Notes: generated by a model from the sequence alone, not told the origin. 64,000 bases of DNA from Coenobita brevimanus (GCA_032717465.1 JAVRFU010003718.1:3877440-3941439), one strand, 5' to 3'. Counted from the stretch's first letter, positions 47,898 through 62,742 are shown. Translations and numbers: made by a program.

Positions 47898-48008
47898 ATA
47901 TACTCGTAGTACACACACTCACATATCAACACATAGATACACACATGCACTCAAACGCACACATCCATATACATGTACACCTATATTTTCTCGGCACTTT
48001 TCCGTACG

Positions 48009-48099
<91 letters not shown>

Positions 48100-48190
48100 A
48101 CTCTCTAACGGGAGTTGGTTTTGGGGAAATGTGTGTATGTAAATTTGGGAGTGTGGGGAGGTTGCCATGGTAACACACTGGCCCCGCGAG

Positions 48191-48273
<83 letters not shown>

Positions 48274-48362
48274 ACACAAACATTGCAACCACACTAAAAC
48301 ATACACCCCCCATCACCTCACTCCCCCACACATAACACATCCACCCACCCACCCACACACCA

Positions 48363-48432
<70 letters not shown>

Positions 48433-48538
48433 AGACTTCACAGACACATACACACACACGCAGACAGACACACACACATTGCAAGCATATCAAACCATAA
48501 ACCCGCACCCCCCACCCCAGACACAACAACACATCCAC

Positions 48539-48597
<59 letters not shown>

Positions 48598-48620
48598 ATT
48601 GAAACTTACCAAATGACTGA
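47178..48620. repeat. Dense (CA)n/(GT)n microsatellite cluster
   Basis: After a poly-A run (47181-47198) and about 180 bp of unique sequence come (GT)n 47388-47453, an ACT-type triplet run 47530-47585 and (GT)n 47613-47661. These are followed by (CA)n at 47834-47893, 48009-48097, 48192-48269, 48366-48430 and 48540-48596. Links are CA-rich and diverged. CCATGGTAACACA at about 48167 relates it to the 23590-type segment. No partner exists on the left arm. Confidence 0.9.
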
Positions 48621-48629
48621 TATTAACTA

Positions 48630-48819
48630 GGAGAGTGATATGGGTGAGGTGGAAGAAGGGGAAAGGAAGGGGTAGACCGAGGATGAGATGGAGGGGTGGA
48701 GTAGAGAGGCATATGAGAGAGGAGGGTGTACTTTGGGGGGAGGACAGTGATATGATCGGGGACAGGGCGACATGTAGGTGATTTTTTTGTGGCCACCCCT
48801 TACTGGATTAAGGCGTCTT

Positions 48820-48830
<11 letters not shown>
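48630..48830 (+). pseudogene. LINE C-terminal fragment (insert E)
   Basis: One plus-strand frame reads GRPRMRWRGGVERHMRE, then EEGVLWGEDSDMIGDRATC and a stop, with GTGGCCACCCCTTACTGG just after. It is the best-preserved member of the family also seen at 21841-21990 and 56395-56560. The motif order GRPR..W..GVER...EEG, then DRAT, supports a non-LTR reverse-transcriptase tail. Confidence 0.7.
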
Positions 48831-48857
<27 letters not shown>

Positions 48858-48967
48858 AATAGATGTGTGTGTATCAGAGTTCATAATTAAAATATTCACG
48901 TCTATCTATTTATCTATCTTTATACTTACCTTCATCTACCAGACCAAAACTAATCTACTTTTACTGA
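48831..48967. repeat. (AG)n and spacer
   Basis: (AG)n at about 48822-48855 directly follows the LINE tail and may be its 3' simple repeat. Then about 110 bp of CTATCTATTTATCTATC-like sequence. Confidence 0.7.
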
Positions 48968-49245
48968 CTCCCCTACCCTACCCTACCGTACCTTACCCTA
49001 CCCTACTTTACCCTACCCTACCCTGCTCTGTCCTACACTACCCTACCCTACTTTACCCTACCCTACCCTACCCTGTCCTACACTACCCTACCCTACCCTA
49101 CCTTACCCTACCCTACACTACCCTACCTTACCCAACTCTACACTGCTCTACCCTACCCTACCCTACCCTACCCTACCCTGCCCTACCTTACCCTACCCTA
49201 CCCTACCCTACCCTACACTACCCTACAGTACTCCACCCTGCCCTA
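48968..49245. repeat. (TACCC)n pentanucleotide array
   Basis: About 55 units of TACCC (TAGGG... on the complement, reading GGGTA) with CTA, TTA and CTG variants. It is not the arthropod telomere unit TTAGG. It has no partner in the left arm. Confidence 0.92.
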
Positions 49246-49426
49246 CCCCAAGGTCTAGTGACGTCACGCGGCACCTGAGCCCACCACTCCAGCAGGGTTA
49301 AGGTTTATGCCCCAGGGTGAAACGTCCAATAGATCGGGGTCTCATTTACTACGTGCAACCTGGGGGTGGGATAGGTAGAATAGGACTGACAAACAACAGC
49401 TTGCAAACTACATCCGTTTTTCTTTA
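49246..49426. other. Spacer in insert E
   Basis: Unique sequence with no ORF or motif recognised. Confidence 0.6.
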
Positions 49427-49710
<284 letters not shown>

Positions 49711-49763
49711 CACAGGAGGAAGAATGGGTTGGCAGTGTGGGAGGCAGTGGTTGCTGCTGTAGT

Positions 49764-50588
49764 GCAAGTAAGATACTGGAGGCGCCATCTATCAGGCTTA
49801 AAATCTGTGGCCCAGGAGGACGAGCCTGGCATTGAAAACACAAAAGTGTAAATATCTCGAAAACGGTGCATTTTAAAGCAAAACTGAGCGACGGCGACGG
49901 CCGTTTTATCAACCTACCCCATTTTTTACTGCTCTATCCCGTGAGCTGGGTCTCATCACCATACCTTCAAAGGGAAATGGGTAAAAATGGGTAATTATTT
50001 TAAATGTGGCATTTTACAGGAAACCAAATGAGATATTTAGCCCAAAGTGAAGTGGGTAATAGATGTGGGTTTTATCTAAAAATGGTATCCAAGATTTTTT
50101 CTGTAAATACTGGGGTTCGATAGGTATAATAGGGATAAAAAAAAAAAAAAAAAAAAAATCTACGGGATTTTCACTCCTCTGTTCAGAGAGTTTCTTCAAT
50201 GTGACCGCGTTTCTTCATGGATCTTGACTAGAAAACCGATAGCGAACCCCAGTATTTACCCCCCCAAACTCGGATACCATTTTCAGATAAAACCCACATC
50301 TATTACCCGTTTCACTTTAGGCTAAATACCTCGTTTGGTTTCCTCTCAAATGCCACGTATAAAAAAATTAACCATTTTTACCCATTTTCCTGTGAAGGTA
50401 TGGTGATGAGACCTAGCTAACGGGATAGAGCAGTAAAAAATGGGCTGGGTTGATTAAACGACCGTCGCCGTCGCTCAGTTTTGCTCTAAAATGCACCGTT
50501 TTCGAGATATTTGCACTTATGTGTTCTCAGTGCTATGCTACTGGAGGCGACATCTATCAGGCTTGAAATCTATGGCCCAGGAGGACGA
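49764..50588. mobile_element. Fold-back element flanked by about 50-bp direct repeats
   Basis: 49828-50534 is an inverted repeat with arms of about 330 bp. The left arm contains ATATCTCGAAAACGGTGCA and the right arm its inverse, and GGGTAATAGATGTGGGTTTT also pairs with its inverse. Poly-A (50139-50158) is near the centre. Immediately outside, 49764-49814 and about 50541-50588 are direct copies (CTGGAGGCG, CATCTATCAGGCTT, TGGCCCAGGAGGACGA). Half of the same structure ends the left contig at 27121-27351. No ORF is present. Confidence 0.65.
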
Positions 50589-51440
50589 TTATTAACCCAG
50601 TGAATCCTAGATCACATTTTTAATTTTATTCTTAATACCTCAAGACGATTTTATTTAACATACTAAAGAGCTGTGGCAGTGAAGGTTAACTAAGATATTA
50701 ATCCATTCGTAGGGGTGACGAGCGGCCAGTAACAGGAGCAGCCAACAGAGAGCTATGTGGCATTTCTTTACTGCAGTGTGTCACCATATCCCGCCCCACA
50801 CCACCACACATCCCCGCCAGTCCCTCTCTACTCACCAGTCTTCGAAACGACCTAACATTATCTTTCCAAAGCCACGAAGTGTAGATGTTGATACAAATTA
50901 AAGTGAAATACAATTATGTCTGAGTTTCTCTCCTAACCTGAGCATGTCATCAAATAAATAACTGTTATCTTGTGTAATTTCCCTCTTTTAATATTAACAG
51001 GCTGAAATACTAGCCGTAAATAACAAGTCTAATTAGATAAGCATCCTGTGAAAATGCTATGAGTACATAATGGGTCAACTAAGGACACCAGAATTTAAGA
51101 ACAAACCAAAGAAAAGCCAGCGAACTCATGCATGACCAAAAGCACCCCACATGGCCTCCCTAGCACTGAAGTACTGGATATGTTGGTACTCCACTATCTG
51201 TGTTAGTCATGAAGGCTCAGTAGTACCCTTAAGACAAACTACTGTATGAAAATCTGGTTGGAAAACTGTGAAAGCTTAGAAGTGCAGAGATACCAAGAGC
51301 TGAAATAATGCTCAAAATGTCGTCTATTGAATTAAAAGGAACCGATCAAGTCAGTCACTACGCAGATGCCGTAACTCTACCCTGACACTGTTAGCCTGAA
51401 CGTTCCATTATATTCGTCAATGAAATCCGGAATGCTGATC
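50589..51440. other. Low-copy sequence, mirror of 26270-27120
   Basis: No gene recognised. It contains the counterpart of the 72-codon frame of the left arm, with several substitutions and a shifted end, which is consistent with neutral decay. Confidence 0.6.
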
Positions 51441-51447
51441 CCTCAAA

Positions 51448-51530
51448 CTACTACTACTACTACTACTACTATTACTACTACTACTACTAATAATAATAAT
51501 AATAATAATAATATAATAATAATAATAATA

Positions 51531-51584
<54 letters not shown>

Positions 51585-51609
51585 TAATATAATAATAATA
51601 ATAATAATA

Positions 51610-51654
<45 letters not shown>

Positions 51655-51671
51655 TGATGATGATGATGAAA
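51448..51671. repeat. (ACT)n/(AAT)n trinucleotide array
   Basis: ACT repeats for about 40 bp are followed by about 180 bp of AAT with occasional one-base slips (ATAATATAAT). The partner at 26163-26252 has no AAT expansion. Confidence 0.95.
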
Positions 51672-52973
51672 ATAATAACAATAAATTCCCAGCCCAAAAG
51701 CAGTCAAGATACAGAGGGATCCCAGCACCTACATCACTCCAAAATCTCCTTACCTAAAGGCTCGTGGCCAATGAAGTGCAATGTTATCGCACAATAGGAC
51801 AAAATCAGCTCACGTTTAAGAACACTGTACGTAAAATGAATAAAATGTTAGTTTATGAATTACAGGAGTCTGCCACAACTCTCCATTCGGGGAAAAAATG
51901 GTTAAAGGGAAAAATCTAGGCAGAGGCGAATGGGAGAAGGCTGTGGTATTAGACTGTTGGGGGTACTGTCGATATTTTCACTGCCTTTTTCCTTCATATT
52001 GAAAATGAAACTAAAGCTTTATTAATCCCCAAATACGCACATCATTCATAACTGACGTGGTCTGGTACGAGTATGGCTGAACACAAAATATGTTATGCGA
52101 AAAACGACCAGAAAAAATAATCGTTTTTTCTACAATTACAGCCAACGAAGAAGGCCCAGTGATGGTATGTGTTTGGCCAGGTTTATATATCTCTCTATCA
52201 GTCTATCTCCCTGTCTGCCTGCCTATCTGTCTGCCTTTGTCTGCTTGCCTATCTGTCTGCCTTTGTCTGCCTGCCTGTCTGTTAGCAAGATTATCGGAAA
52301 AAGTCAAAAGATTATCCTATTTTTTTATTTAGGTTTTGAGTAAGCCATTCCGAACAAGCCCTTACAATCTGGGGAACGTTGTCGTTGGAAGCCAAGCAGG
52401 AAGAGTCAGCGGACAGTGACTAATTTTTCACAGTTACCCATCCATTTTATCGCTTTTCTCTGAACAGAAAGCCGAGCCCGACTTAGTCTGTGGCGTCACA
52501 AAAGGTGCACGGGGAAGTCATGCAAGCAGATCATCTCTGTCATTACACTTTGAATTAGGTTAGGATGAAGTAATTCGATATTTACAGCATTCAGTAAAAC
52601 GTCAGAGCTACAAGGATAAAGGTTCGGCCATCCATCATGTCCGAGACAGAGACTCATCAGTTTCGAAGCATTGTGAGGAACAAGCAATAAACAGTAGGTC
52701 AGAGGTAGACTCCGTGGAGAGAGTGCGTCAGTACATCATGTCTACAAGATTATTTAATTTTCTGTTACAATACTCTAACATCACAGGTGTTTAGTGATAA
52801 AGTGGACTGGCGTTTGAACCGATTGTGAGGCACGAGTGTTGTTGGCGTCACTTCATAAGCTGGTGGTTAGATTTTGCTGGATATTTCCGCCATTGTCCTG
52901 CCTGTGATCTGTTGCATTGTTTTCGCTGCACCCACCAAAGGTATGCCATTTGGCTTTTACTACTTCTGTACTC
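51672..52973. other. Low-copy sequence, mirror of 24810-26160
   Basis: No gene recognised. A run of CTGCCTGTCTGCCTTTG-like repeats lies at 52205-52280. The 63-codon frame at 52687-52496 mirrors 25123-25314. Confidence 0.55.
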
Positions 52974-53170
52974 GTTTTACTCTAACTTGGCCCAAATTTC
53001 CATATCTCCAATCTGAATGCTGAGATGTAGCAATAGATTAATGCAAGAATATGTAAGTCACAAGAAAGGGCTGTGGAAAGGTAGCCACAGCGTTGTCCTT
53101 TTCTGGCAATGACCCATGTGAATTAAGCGGTAAAATGAGGAAAATTTGGGCCAAGTTAAGATGAGAAAAT
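52974..53170. mobile_element. MITE with TTGGCC ends, intact copy
   Basis: It starts GTTTTACTCTAACTTGGCCC and ends TTGGGCCAAGTTAAGATGAG, so both inverted ends are in place. On the left arm the right end has been flipped by the micro-inversion. It is therefore the ancestral arrangement and the best reference copy of the family in the window. About 200 bp and non-coding. Confidence 0.65.
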
Positions 53171-53434
53171 TTGTATACTTTATGATGGTATGATACTCTA
53201 GGACGTTGTGGAAGGATGAGAGGTAATTGTCGCTTACAACAGAGGGACAGGCAGACAGTGAGACAGGCATATAGAAGACAGATAGACGAAGGTTAAGGAG
53301 GCAGGAGAGGCGGGAAGAAGCGTGGCGTATTGATGAGAGTAGCTGACTTCATAGTAAATTACAATATATTTCTGCCCTAACTTTAATAGCATATCTTCTT
53401 ATGTATGATCGAGGTCCTTTGACAAGTTGTGAGC

Positions 53435-53639
<205 letters not shown>

Positions 53640-53641
<2 letters not shown>

Positions 53642-54117
53642 CACTCTAACCAAGCCACACTCTAACCAAGGCAAGACTATGAATATTGTCCACTATACTC
53701 TTTTTACTCTAACTTGGCTTAAAGCTCCCCTATTTCCGTCTTGAATGCTGAGTTGTAGCAATAGATGAACACTGGAAGATGATGCTGGTCACGAAGAAGT
53801 GCAGAGGCAAGGTTGTAGAGCCATAGCATTGTACTTTCTGCCACTGAACTACGTGAAATCAGGTGCAAAAGGACGAAAATATGGGCCAAGTGAAAGTGAA
53901 AAGAATATATCTCCCGCAGTTTATATATAATGTTTTTTTACGAACATTTATATCAACAGTTACCTTTTTTTCCTTCATAATATATAAGAACGACGTCGAA
54001 CCAAGTTTTTGAAAAGATCCAGGAATGTAAAAGTTCTCTGTGGTAAGAAATTAAGGAGAAAAGTGTTGTGGGTGTTGGCGGAGCATTGCGGTGAGATGTG
54101 CAGACACACGCATGACT

Positions 54118-54201
<84 letters not shown>

Positions 54202-54258
54202 CCACCCACCCTCCCACACACACAAGTATTCTAAGGTAGGACTTGATGGGGGGGAAGG

Positions 54259-54296
<38 letters not shown>

Positions 54297-54773
54297 CACA
54301 CTCTAACCAAGCCACACTCTAACCAAGGCAAGACTATGAATATTGTCCACTATACTCTTTTTACTCTAACTTGGCTTAAAGCTCCCCTATTTCCGTCTTG
54401 AATGCTGAGTTGTAGCAATAGATGAACACTGGAAGATGATGCTGGTCACGAAGAAGTGCAGAGGCAAGGTTGTAGAGCCATAGCATTGTACTTTCTGCCA
54501 CTGAACTACGTGAAATCAGCTGCAAAAGGACGAAAATATGGGCCAAGTGAAAGTGAAAAGAATATATCTCCCGCAGTTTATATATAATGTTTTTTTACGA
54601 ACATTTATATCAACAGTTACCTTTTTTTCCTTCATAATATATAAGAACGACGTCGAACCAAGTTTTTGAAAAGATCCAGGAATGTAAAAGTTCTCTGTGG
54701 TAAGAAATTAAGGAGAAAAGTGTTGTGGGTGTTGGCGGAGCATTGCGGTGAGATGTGCAGGCACACGCATGAC

Positions 54774-54835
<62 letters not shown>

Positions 54836-54930
54836 ACTCTCTAATGGAACTTGCTGGTGGGAAAATGTGTGTATGTAACTGGTGGTGTGAGAGGTTGCCA
54901 TGGGAACACACAGGCACCTCCCACTAGTCA
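53640..54930. repeat. Tandem duplication of a roughly 660-bp segment, each with a MITE
   Basis: AACCAAGCCACACTCTAACC occurs at 53649 and again at 54306, a 657-bp period, and the rest of the unit is nearly identical between copies. Each copy includes a MITE (53694-53910 and 54351-54567) and ends in (CA)n (54120-54200 and 54776-54832). The left arm has a single copy (23590-24240). Confidence 0.85.
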
Positions 54931-56394
54931 ACCAAAGACTTCCTTAGCGATATATTTTTGGACAAGGCTGATTAACATCCTTTTGTACGTTTTGTATGCA
55001 GATTATGGTAAAGCTTGAAGTATTTAGACAGCACAGTAGTAGAGCAAGATGTAATAAACAAAATTAATAGCTAAGAAAGAGGTGCTAGGGAGTTATAGAA
55101 TGAGTTTATAGCTGTAATTTTTATCAGAGCGTTCCATTAAGCTTATGTATAGCTTATCAGACTTAACATGGCTGAGATCTTATATTTGCTGCTTATTTCT
55201 CATAGCATAATTACAGGCAGAAGAAGACGATAACACGGCTCTACATATGTCCAACAGCACTTTTTCGTGACTAGCATCATATTCTAATGTCAGGCTCTTG
55301 TTACAGCTCAGCATTCAAGATGGAGAGATGGCAATTTTAGGCCAAGTTAAAGTAAAGTTCAGTATCCATTCCATAACACCTTTTCGTGACTATACCGGTC
55401 TTCCTCTAACACGGGCCAGATTTCCATCCTTGTGTAGGTCATTTTACTCATTTCACGTAGTCCAGTGCCAGGAAATTACAATGGTATGGCTCTACATCCT
55501 CTACATAGCACTTCTTCGTGACAAGCATCATGTTTTGGTGTTAATCTATTGGTAAATCTCAGCATTCAAGATGGAGAGATGGTAATTTTAGGTCCATTTA
55601 GGGAAAAGAGAGTATTGTTCTATATTCTAGTGTTAATGTATCCTTACAGCTCAGCATTTAAGGTGAGGAGATGGCAATATTAGGCAAAATGAAAGTGAAT
55701 AGAGTATGGTAACCATCTAAGTATAATTTCTGACTTTGTTTGCTACGGTCCCTGATGCTTCCTCTACGACGGTTTTCTCTTATGCACTCAGGCTCCTAAG
55801 ACCCAATCCCAGCTGAATAAAATCGTCTGGAGTCTAATAAATAAAAGTACTAGAGTTGTCACGATCATTGGAGGGTTAATATTTACAGCATGAACGCTCT
55901 CAGACACTTATAAATAGCTCGCAGGTGCATAATAGCCTCTTGTATTAACTTGAATAAAATACTAGAGTTACCCTGAAGATGAGAGGGCCTCCGTGCCCTC
56001 TAGTGGTTGTAAAAGTAGTTGGGTAAAGTTTCACACAAGTTTCTGGGCTGAACAAGCATGGCATTCCATTGGTCAGTCAGTGGTACTCGGACGATAAGAG
56101 GGTGAGGCTGCGTCGGCTCCGTCTCCTGATGTAAGTGTTAAATTTTACTGTTTTGGGGTTAAATTTCGCTGTTTTTGCCATTAAGATGATTCAGTTAGGA
56201 CACAGAGGTATCTTGCTGCCAACCAGGAAGTGACATAGGTCAAATAGATTCAACAGATGACTAAATTAGGACACGGGGATATCTTACGGTCAGCCAGGAA
56301 GCGTTGTAGGCCAAAGAAATTGTAGAAAATAAGGGAAATGGATGTAATTTTGATAGTAGTGTATCGTCACCTATATCTATAGCCCTAATTGTCT
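54931..56394. other. Low-copy sequence with decayed MITE pieces
   Basis: Mirror of 21991-23590. TTTTAGGCCAAGTTAAAGT near 55335 and related half-elements are MITE fragments. About 100 bp present on the left (near 22170-22260) is missing around 56245. No gene. Confidence 0.55.
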
Positions 56395-56560
56395 AGTTAT
56401 CTATAGCCAGACGCCTTAAACCCGTAAGGGGTGGCCACAAACAAATCGCCTCCATGTCGCCCTATACACTGCCATTTCGCTGCCCTCCCCCAACGTACAC
56501 CCGCCTGTCTCGTATACCTCTCTACTCCATCCCTCCATCCCATCCCCTTCACTATACTCA
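56395..56560 (-). pseudogene. LINE C-terminal fragment (right copy of 21841-21990)
   Basis: Minus-strand counterpart containing AGTAAGGGGTGGCCAC-type sequence in reverse (GTGGCCACCCCTTACGGG on the minus strand). It has the same decayed tail as the left copy. Confidence 0.5.
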
Positions 56561-56727
56561 TTTTACTCTAACTTGGCCTAAATTGCAATCTCTTTATCTC
56601 GAATGCTGAGTTGTAACAATAGAATATTATACTAGTCACGAAATAGTGCTGTTTCAAAGACGCAACTGAGACACGTGAAAAGCTGCAAACGGACGAAAAT
56701 TTGGGCCAAGTAAAGGTGAAAGGAGTA
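56556..56727. mobile_element. MITE with TTGGCC ends
   Basis: It starts CATTTTACTCTAACTTGGCC and ends TTGGGCCAAGTAAAGGTGAA. It is the counterpart of 21680-21840. Confidence 0.6.
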
Positions 56728-56785
56728 GAGTACAGAATCCTCCTTGATAACATAAAAGTTTCCTGATTAAAAAGAACTAGAAAAA

Positions 56786-56877
56786 ATCATCATCATCATC
56801 ATCAAAATTACCACACCATCGCCACCACCACAGCCACCATCGTAGCCGTCATCATCATCATCATCATCATCATCAAC
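56786..56877. repeat. (CAT)n trinucleotide tracts
   Basis: Two short CAT tracts with a diverged middle. They are contracted compared with 21320-21616. Confidence 0.9.
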
Positions 56878-56929
56878 TTTTTTCATACCTTCACTCTTAA
56901 AAACATGCGTACAGTTTGAGTTACACACT

Positions 56930-59475
<2,546 letters not shown>

Positions 59476-59538
59476 CCACTAAACAAGTGGTGGGTCATAT
59501 TTAGCTGACGTGTCGGAGTGTGGAGATACAGATAAGAA

Positions 59539-59543
<5 letters not shown>

Positions 59544-59584
<41 letters not shown>

Positions 59585-59832
59585 GGGGGGAGAGGCATGA
59601 GGCAAGTCAGGCAGGGAGGAGGAGGGTAGACTGTTGTTGTTCGTGTTCCTCCTCCAAATTCCCCTATTCGTCAACGCAATAGGATGGCCGGGGATACTGT
59701 AGAGATGGAAGGCAAAAATGGCAGGAGATAAATTATATAAAATGGTGATCCCTGAACCTCACCTGTATCGAATCGTTCGTGTCGTATCTTTTTTAAAGGA
59801 TCTAACATGCTTGCATGCGTCGTCGGCCTTGG
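59544..59832. repeat. (AG)n and low-copy spacer
   Basis: (AG)n at 59544-59582, then sequence mirrored at 19440-19675. Nothing coding. Confidence 0.8.
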
Positions 59833-60040
59833 TCACATAATGGCGACTCTCCACACTGTGCAATCTTTTGCAGCCTCCCTATTCACTCCCTTATCCCTGA
59901 AGTCACAGACTATGACCTCGTCCCAGCCCTTTTCAGGTCTGCCTCTAGCAACCCTACTGTACCTCCGACGTTCACACCTCTCTCTCCTTACCCTATTGTC
60001 ATCTTCCATCCTCTCCACATGTTCAAACCATCTCAATCAA
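59833..60040 (-). pseudogene. Non-LTR retrotransposon C-terminal fragment (right copy)
   Basis: On the minus strand, 67 codons read MRWFEHVERMEDDN, then RGRPEKGWDEVIVCDF, then RDKGVNREAAKDCTVW, in one frame. Upstream of the Met a frameshift separates the preceding RL residues. This is the standard LINE RT tail (RLRW.GHVERM, GRP.K.W, KG..R..A.D...W) and is better preserved than at 19178-19430. No RT or endonuclease domain remains. Confidence 0.78.
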
Positions 60041-61164
60041 CCCCTCCACATCACTACACCAATACACTCCTGTCCCATCCATCCTCTTAACTCGTCAATA
60101 TTAAACCTACCCCCCCCCCCCACACACACACACACACACTCCCAGGCCTCGCATTGAAGGAGACATTTCACATCCATTTAATCATTGTTATTTCTGAACG
60201 AAATATGGTGACTAGGTGAACCTAGGATAGGTAAAGATTCTTTAATTCCCCTGAACCAGAGTGACGTGATTCTTATTTTATTTTTATTGTTATCAAGCGA
60301 TTTTATTTAGCTTACGAGCAGCCTCTCGTACTAAAGACTTTATTAGTACTGCATCTGACTCCTTCAGTTTGAAAAGTGTACCCTAAGCTGAATAAAATCA
60401 TCAGGCTGCTGCATGAATAAAATGAACGACGTTTCCTGGCTGAATGGGTTAGCACTACCATGATCATTTGCCCCGACATTATCCAATTTATTCACCTTCT
60501 CGATAACTGACTGAAATTTTGGTAGTCATGGTCGGTGACAGGATGGGGCTTTGACCATAATGGCTTTCAGGTTGGCTCTCATGACTGTACAGTTCACATA
60601 TTTGCCTAAAGATTGTGATTTACACCCTTCCTTGATCAGGGCATGCGTTCTGACGTCGTGCGTTGTGTGAAGTACGGGGGGAGGGGAGTGAAGATTGTCT
60701 GTACTCCCTCCCCGCAACAAATTAGTTAATAGAAATAATACGTGTACTCTATTGGATGACGTGGATGTGGACGTATTATAACTACATATTTACACGGCAC
60801 AGCAATTCCACTATGACACGAGCTGTTGACAATGCTGGTGCTCTTGGGTCTGAAGAAGCTATTTTTTCGGTGACAATCCCTACTAAGAAATGAGTTCATT
60901 ATTCACACACCCGTCCGGCAAGAGAGATACAATAATCCTGGTTAACATCTGTTTATTTCGAAGGTGCCCTGAGGTTTATGAAAAGTCCCAAACACTCCTT
61001 GCTAATTAAACAGCCGATGGAAAATATGTTAAATACCATTGTTAAATTTACCAACATTTACAAACAACCACACTGATATATTTCCAGAGGAAGATTTTTG
61101 TGATTTGGCGTCGTAGCAGTGGCTAATTGTACACATCATCTCTAAACTCCCACCTTCTCTATGC
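60041..61164. other. Low-copy sequence, mirror of 18086-19170
   Basis: A poly-C/CA run lies at 60109-60140. Otherwise it is unique sequence with no recognisable gene. It contains AAGCTGAATAAAATCATC (near 60386) and GCGATTTTATTTAGCTTACG (near 60297), the small inverted pair seen on the left. Confidence 0.6.
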
Positions 61165-62310
61165 CCACTACTCCAGTCCCCCTTCTCTACCCCCTCACCT
61201 CTTCCCTACCCCCTCACCTCTTCCCTACCCCCTCACCTCTTCCCTACCCCCTCACCTCTTCCCTACCCCCTCACCTCTTCCCTACCCCCTCACCTCTTCC
61301 CTACCCCCTCACCTCTTCCTTACCCCCTCACCTCTTCTCTACCCTCTCACCTCTTCTCTACCCCCTCACCTCTTCCTTCTACCCCCCTCACCTCTTCCCT
61401 CTACCCCCCTCACCTCTTCCCTCTACCCCCCCTCACCTCTTCCATCTACCCCCTCACCTCTTCCCTCTACCCCCCTCACCTCTTCCCTCTACCCCCCCTC
61501 ACCTCTTCCGTCTATCCTCTCACCTCTTCCATCTATCCTCTCACCTCTTCCCTCTACTCCCTCACCTTTTCCCTCTACCCCCTCACCTCTTCCCTACCCC
61601 CTCACCTCTTCCCTCTACCCCCTCACCTCTTCCCTCTACCCCCTCACCTCTTCCCTCTACCCCCTCACCTCTTCCCTCTACCCCCTCACCTCTTCCCTCT
61701 ACCCCTCACCTCTTCCCTCTACCCCCCTCACCTCTTCCCTCTACCCCCTCACCACTTCCCTCTACCCCCTCACCTCTTCCCTACCCCCCCACCTCTTCCC
61801 TTCCCCCCAAACTCTTCCCTCTACCCCCCTCACCTCTTCCCTTTACCCCCCCACCTCTTCCCTTTACCCCCCACCTCTTCCCTCTACCCCCCTCACCTCT
61901 TCCCTCTATCCCCCTCACCTCTTCCCTCTATCCCCCTCACCTCTTCCCTCTACCCCCTCACCTCTTCCCTCTACCCCCTCACCTCTTCCCTCTACCCCCT
62001 CACCTCTTCCCTCTACCCCCTCACCTCTTCCCTCTACCCCCTCACCTCTTCCCTCTACCCCTCGCCTCTTCCCTACCCCCTCATCTCTTCCCTCAACCCC
62101 CCTCCCCTGTTCCCTACCCCCTCATCTCTTCCCTACCCCCCCACCTCTTTTCTACCCCCCCACCTCTTTTCAGTACCCCCTCACCTCTTCCCTACCCCCT
62201 CACCTCTTCCCTCTACGACCCCACCCTCTTCCCTCTACCCCCTCACCTCTTCCCTACCCCCTCACCTCTTCCTTCTACCCCCCCTCCCATCTCTCTGCCA
62301 CCAGTCAAAC
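61165..62310 (-). repeat. Polypyrimidine minisatellite (reversed polypurine array)
   Basis: About 55 units of CTACCCCCTCACCTCTTCC, 19 or 21 bp with optional CT and extra C. The strand is almost entirely C/T apart from one or two A per unit. Two overlapping frames of over 400 codons (Pro/Leu/Ser) are compositional. Confidence 0.93.
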
Positions 62311-62605
62311 CTCCCCTACCCTCACACCTCTGCTCTTCACCACTCAGGTTGAATTTTTCCATTGACACGAAGAAATAAGAGGATTTTCGCACGAACAAGC
62401 AGGCAGAGGATATTTACACGGCCAGGCAAGCAAAGGATATTTACACCGACACGACAGACGACAGGAGTGGGAAATAATAGCTTTCTCCACAAGTAAAAGG
62501 TATTTGAACCATTTTTAAACTTTTTGAAATTTGAAATATTTTTTTCTGAGCCTTTCTCACATCGTACACTTAGTCATGCATTTTGTTTATTGTTAAAAGA
62601 GTTAT

Positions 62606-62611
<6 letters not shown>
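62311..62611. other. Low-copy spacer
   Basis: Mirror of 16260-16545. It contains a short duplicated motif GGATATTTACACGGCCAGGC / AAGGATATTTACACCGAC. No gene. Confidence 0.6.
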
Positions 62612-62673
<62 letters not shown>

Positions 62674-62742
62674 ACGCACACACACGCACACGCACACACG
62701 CACACGCACGAAACACGCACACGCACCACACACGCACAAGCA

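Noticed and set aside
47707..48616. Histidine/threonine-rich frames
   Set aside because: Translations of (CA)n microsatellites.
48968..49245. Telomere array
   Set aside because: The unit is TACCC/GGGTA, not TTAGG or TTAGGG, it lies internally, and variants are frequent. Kept as a pentamer repeat.
61127..62378. Two overlapping Pro/Leu/Ser frames of over 400 codons
   Set aside because: Polypyrimidine minisatellite without A-rich stop codons. Two frames are open together and the reversed left copy has different lengths.
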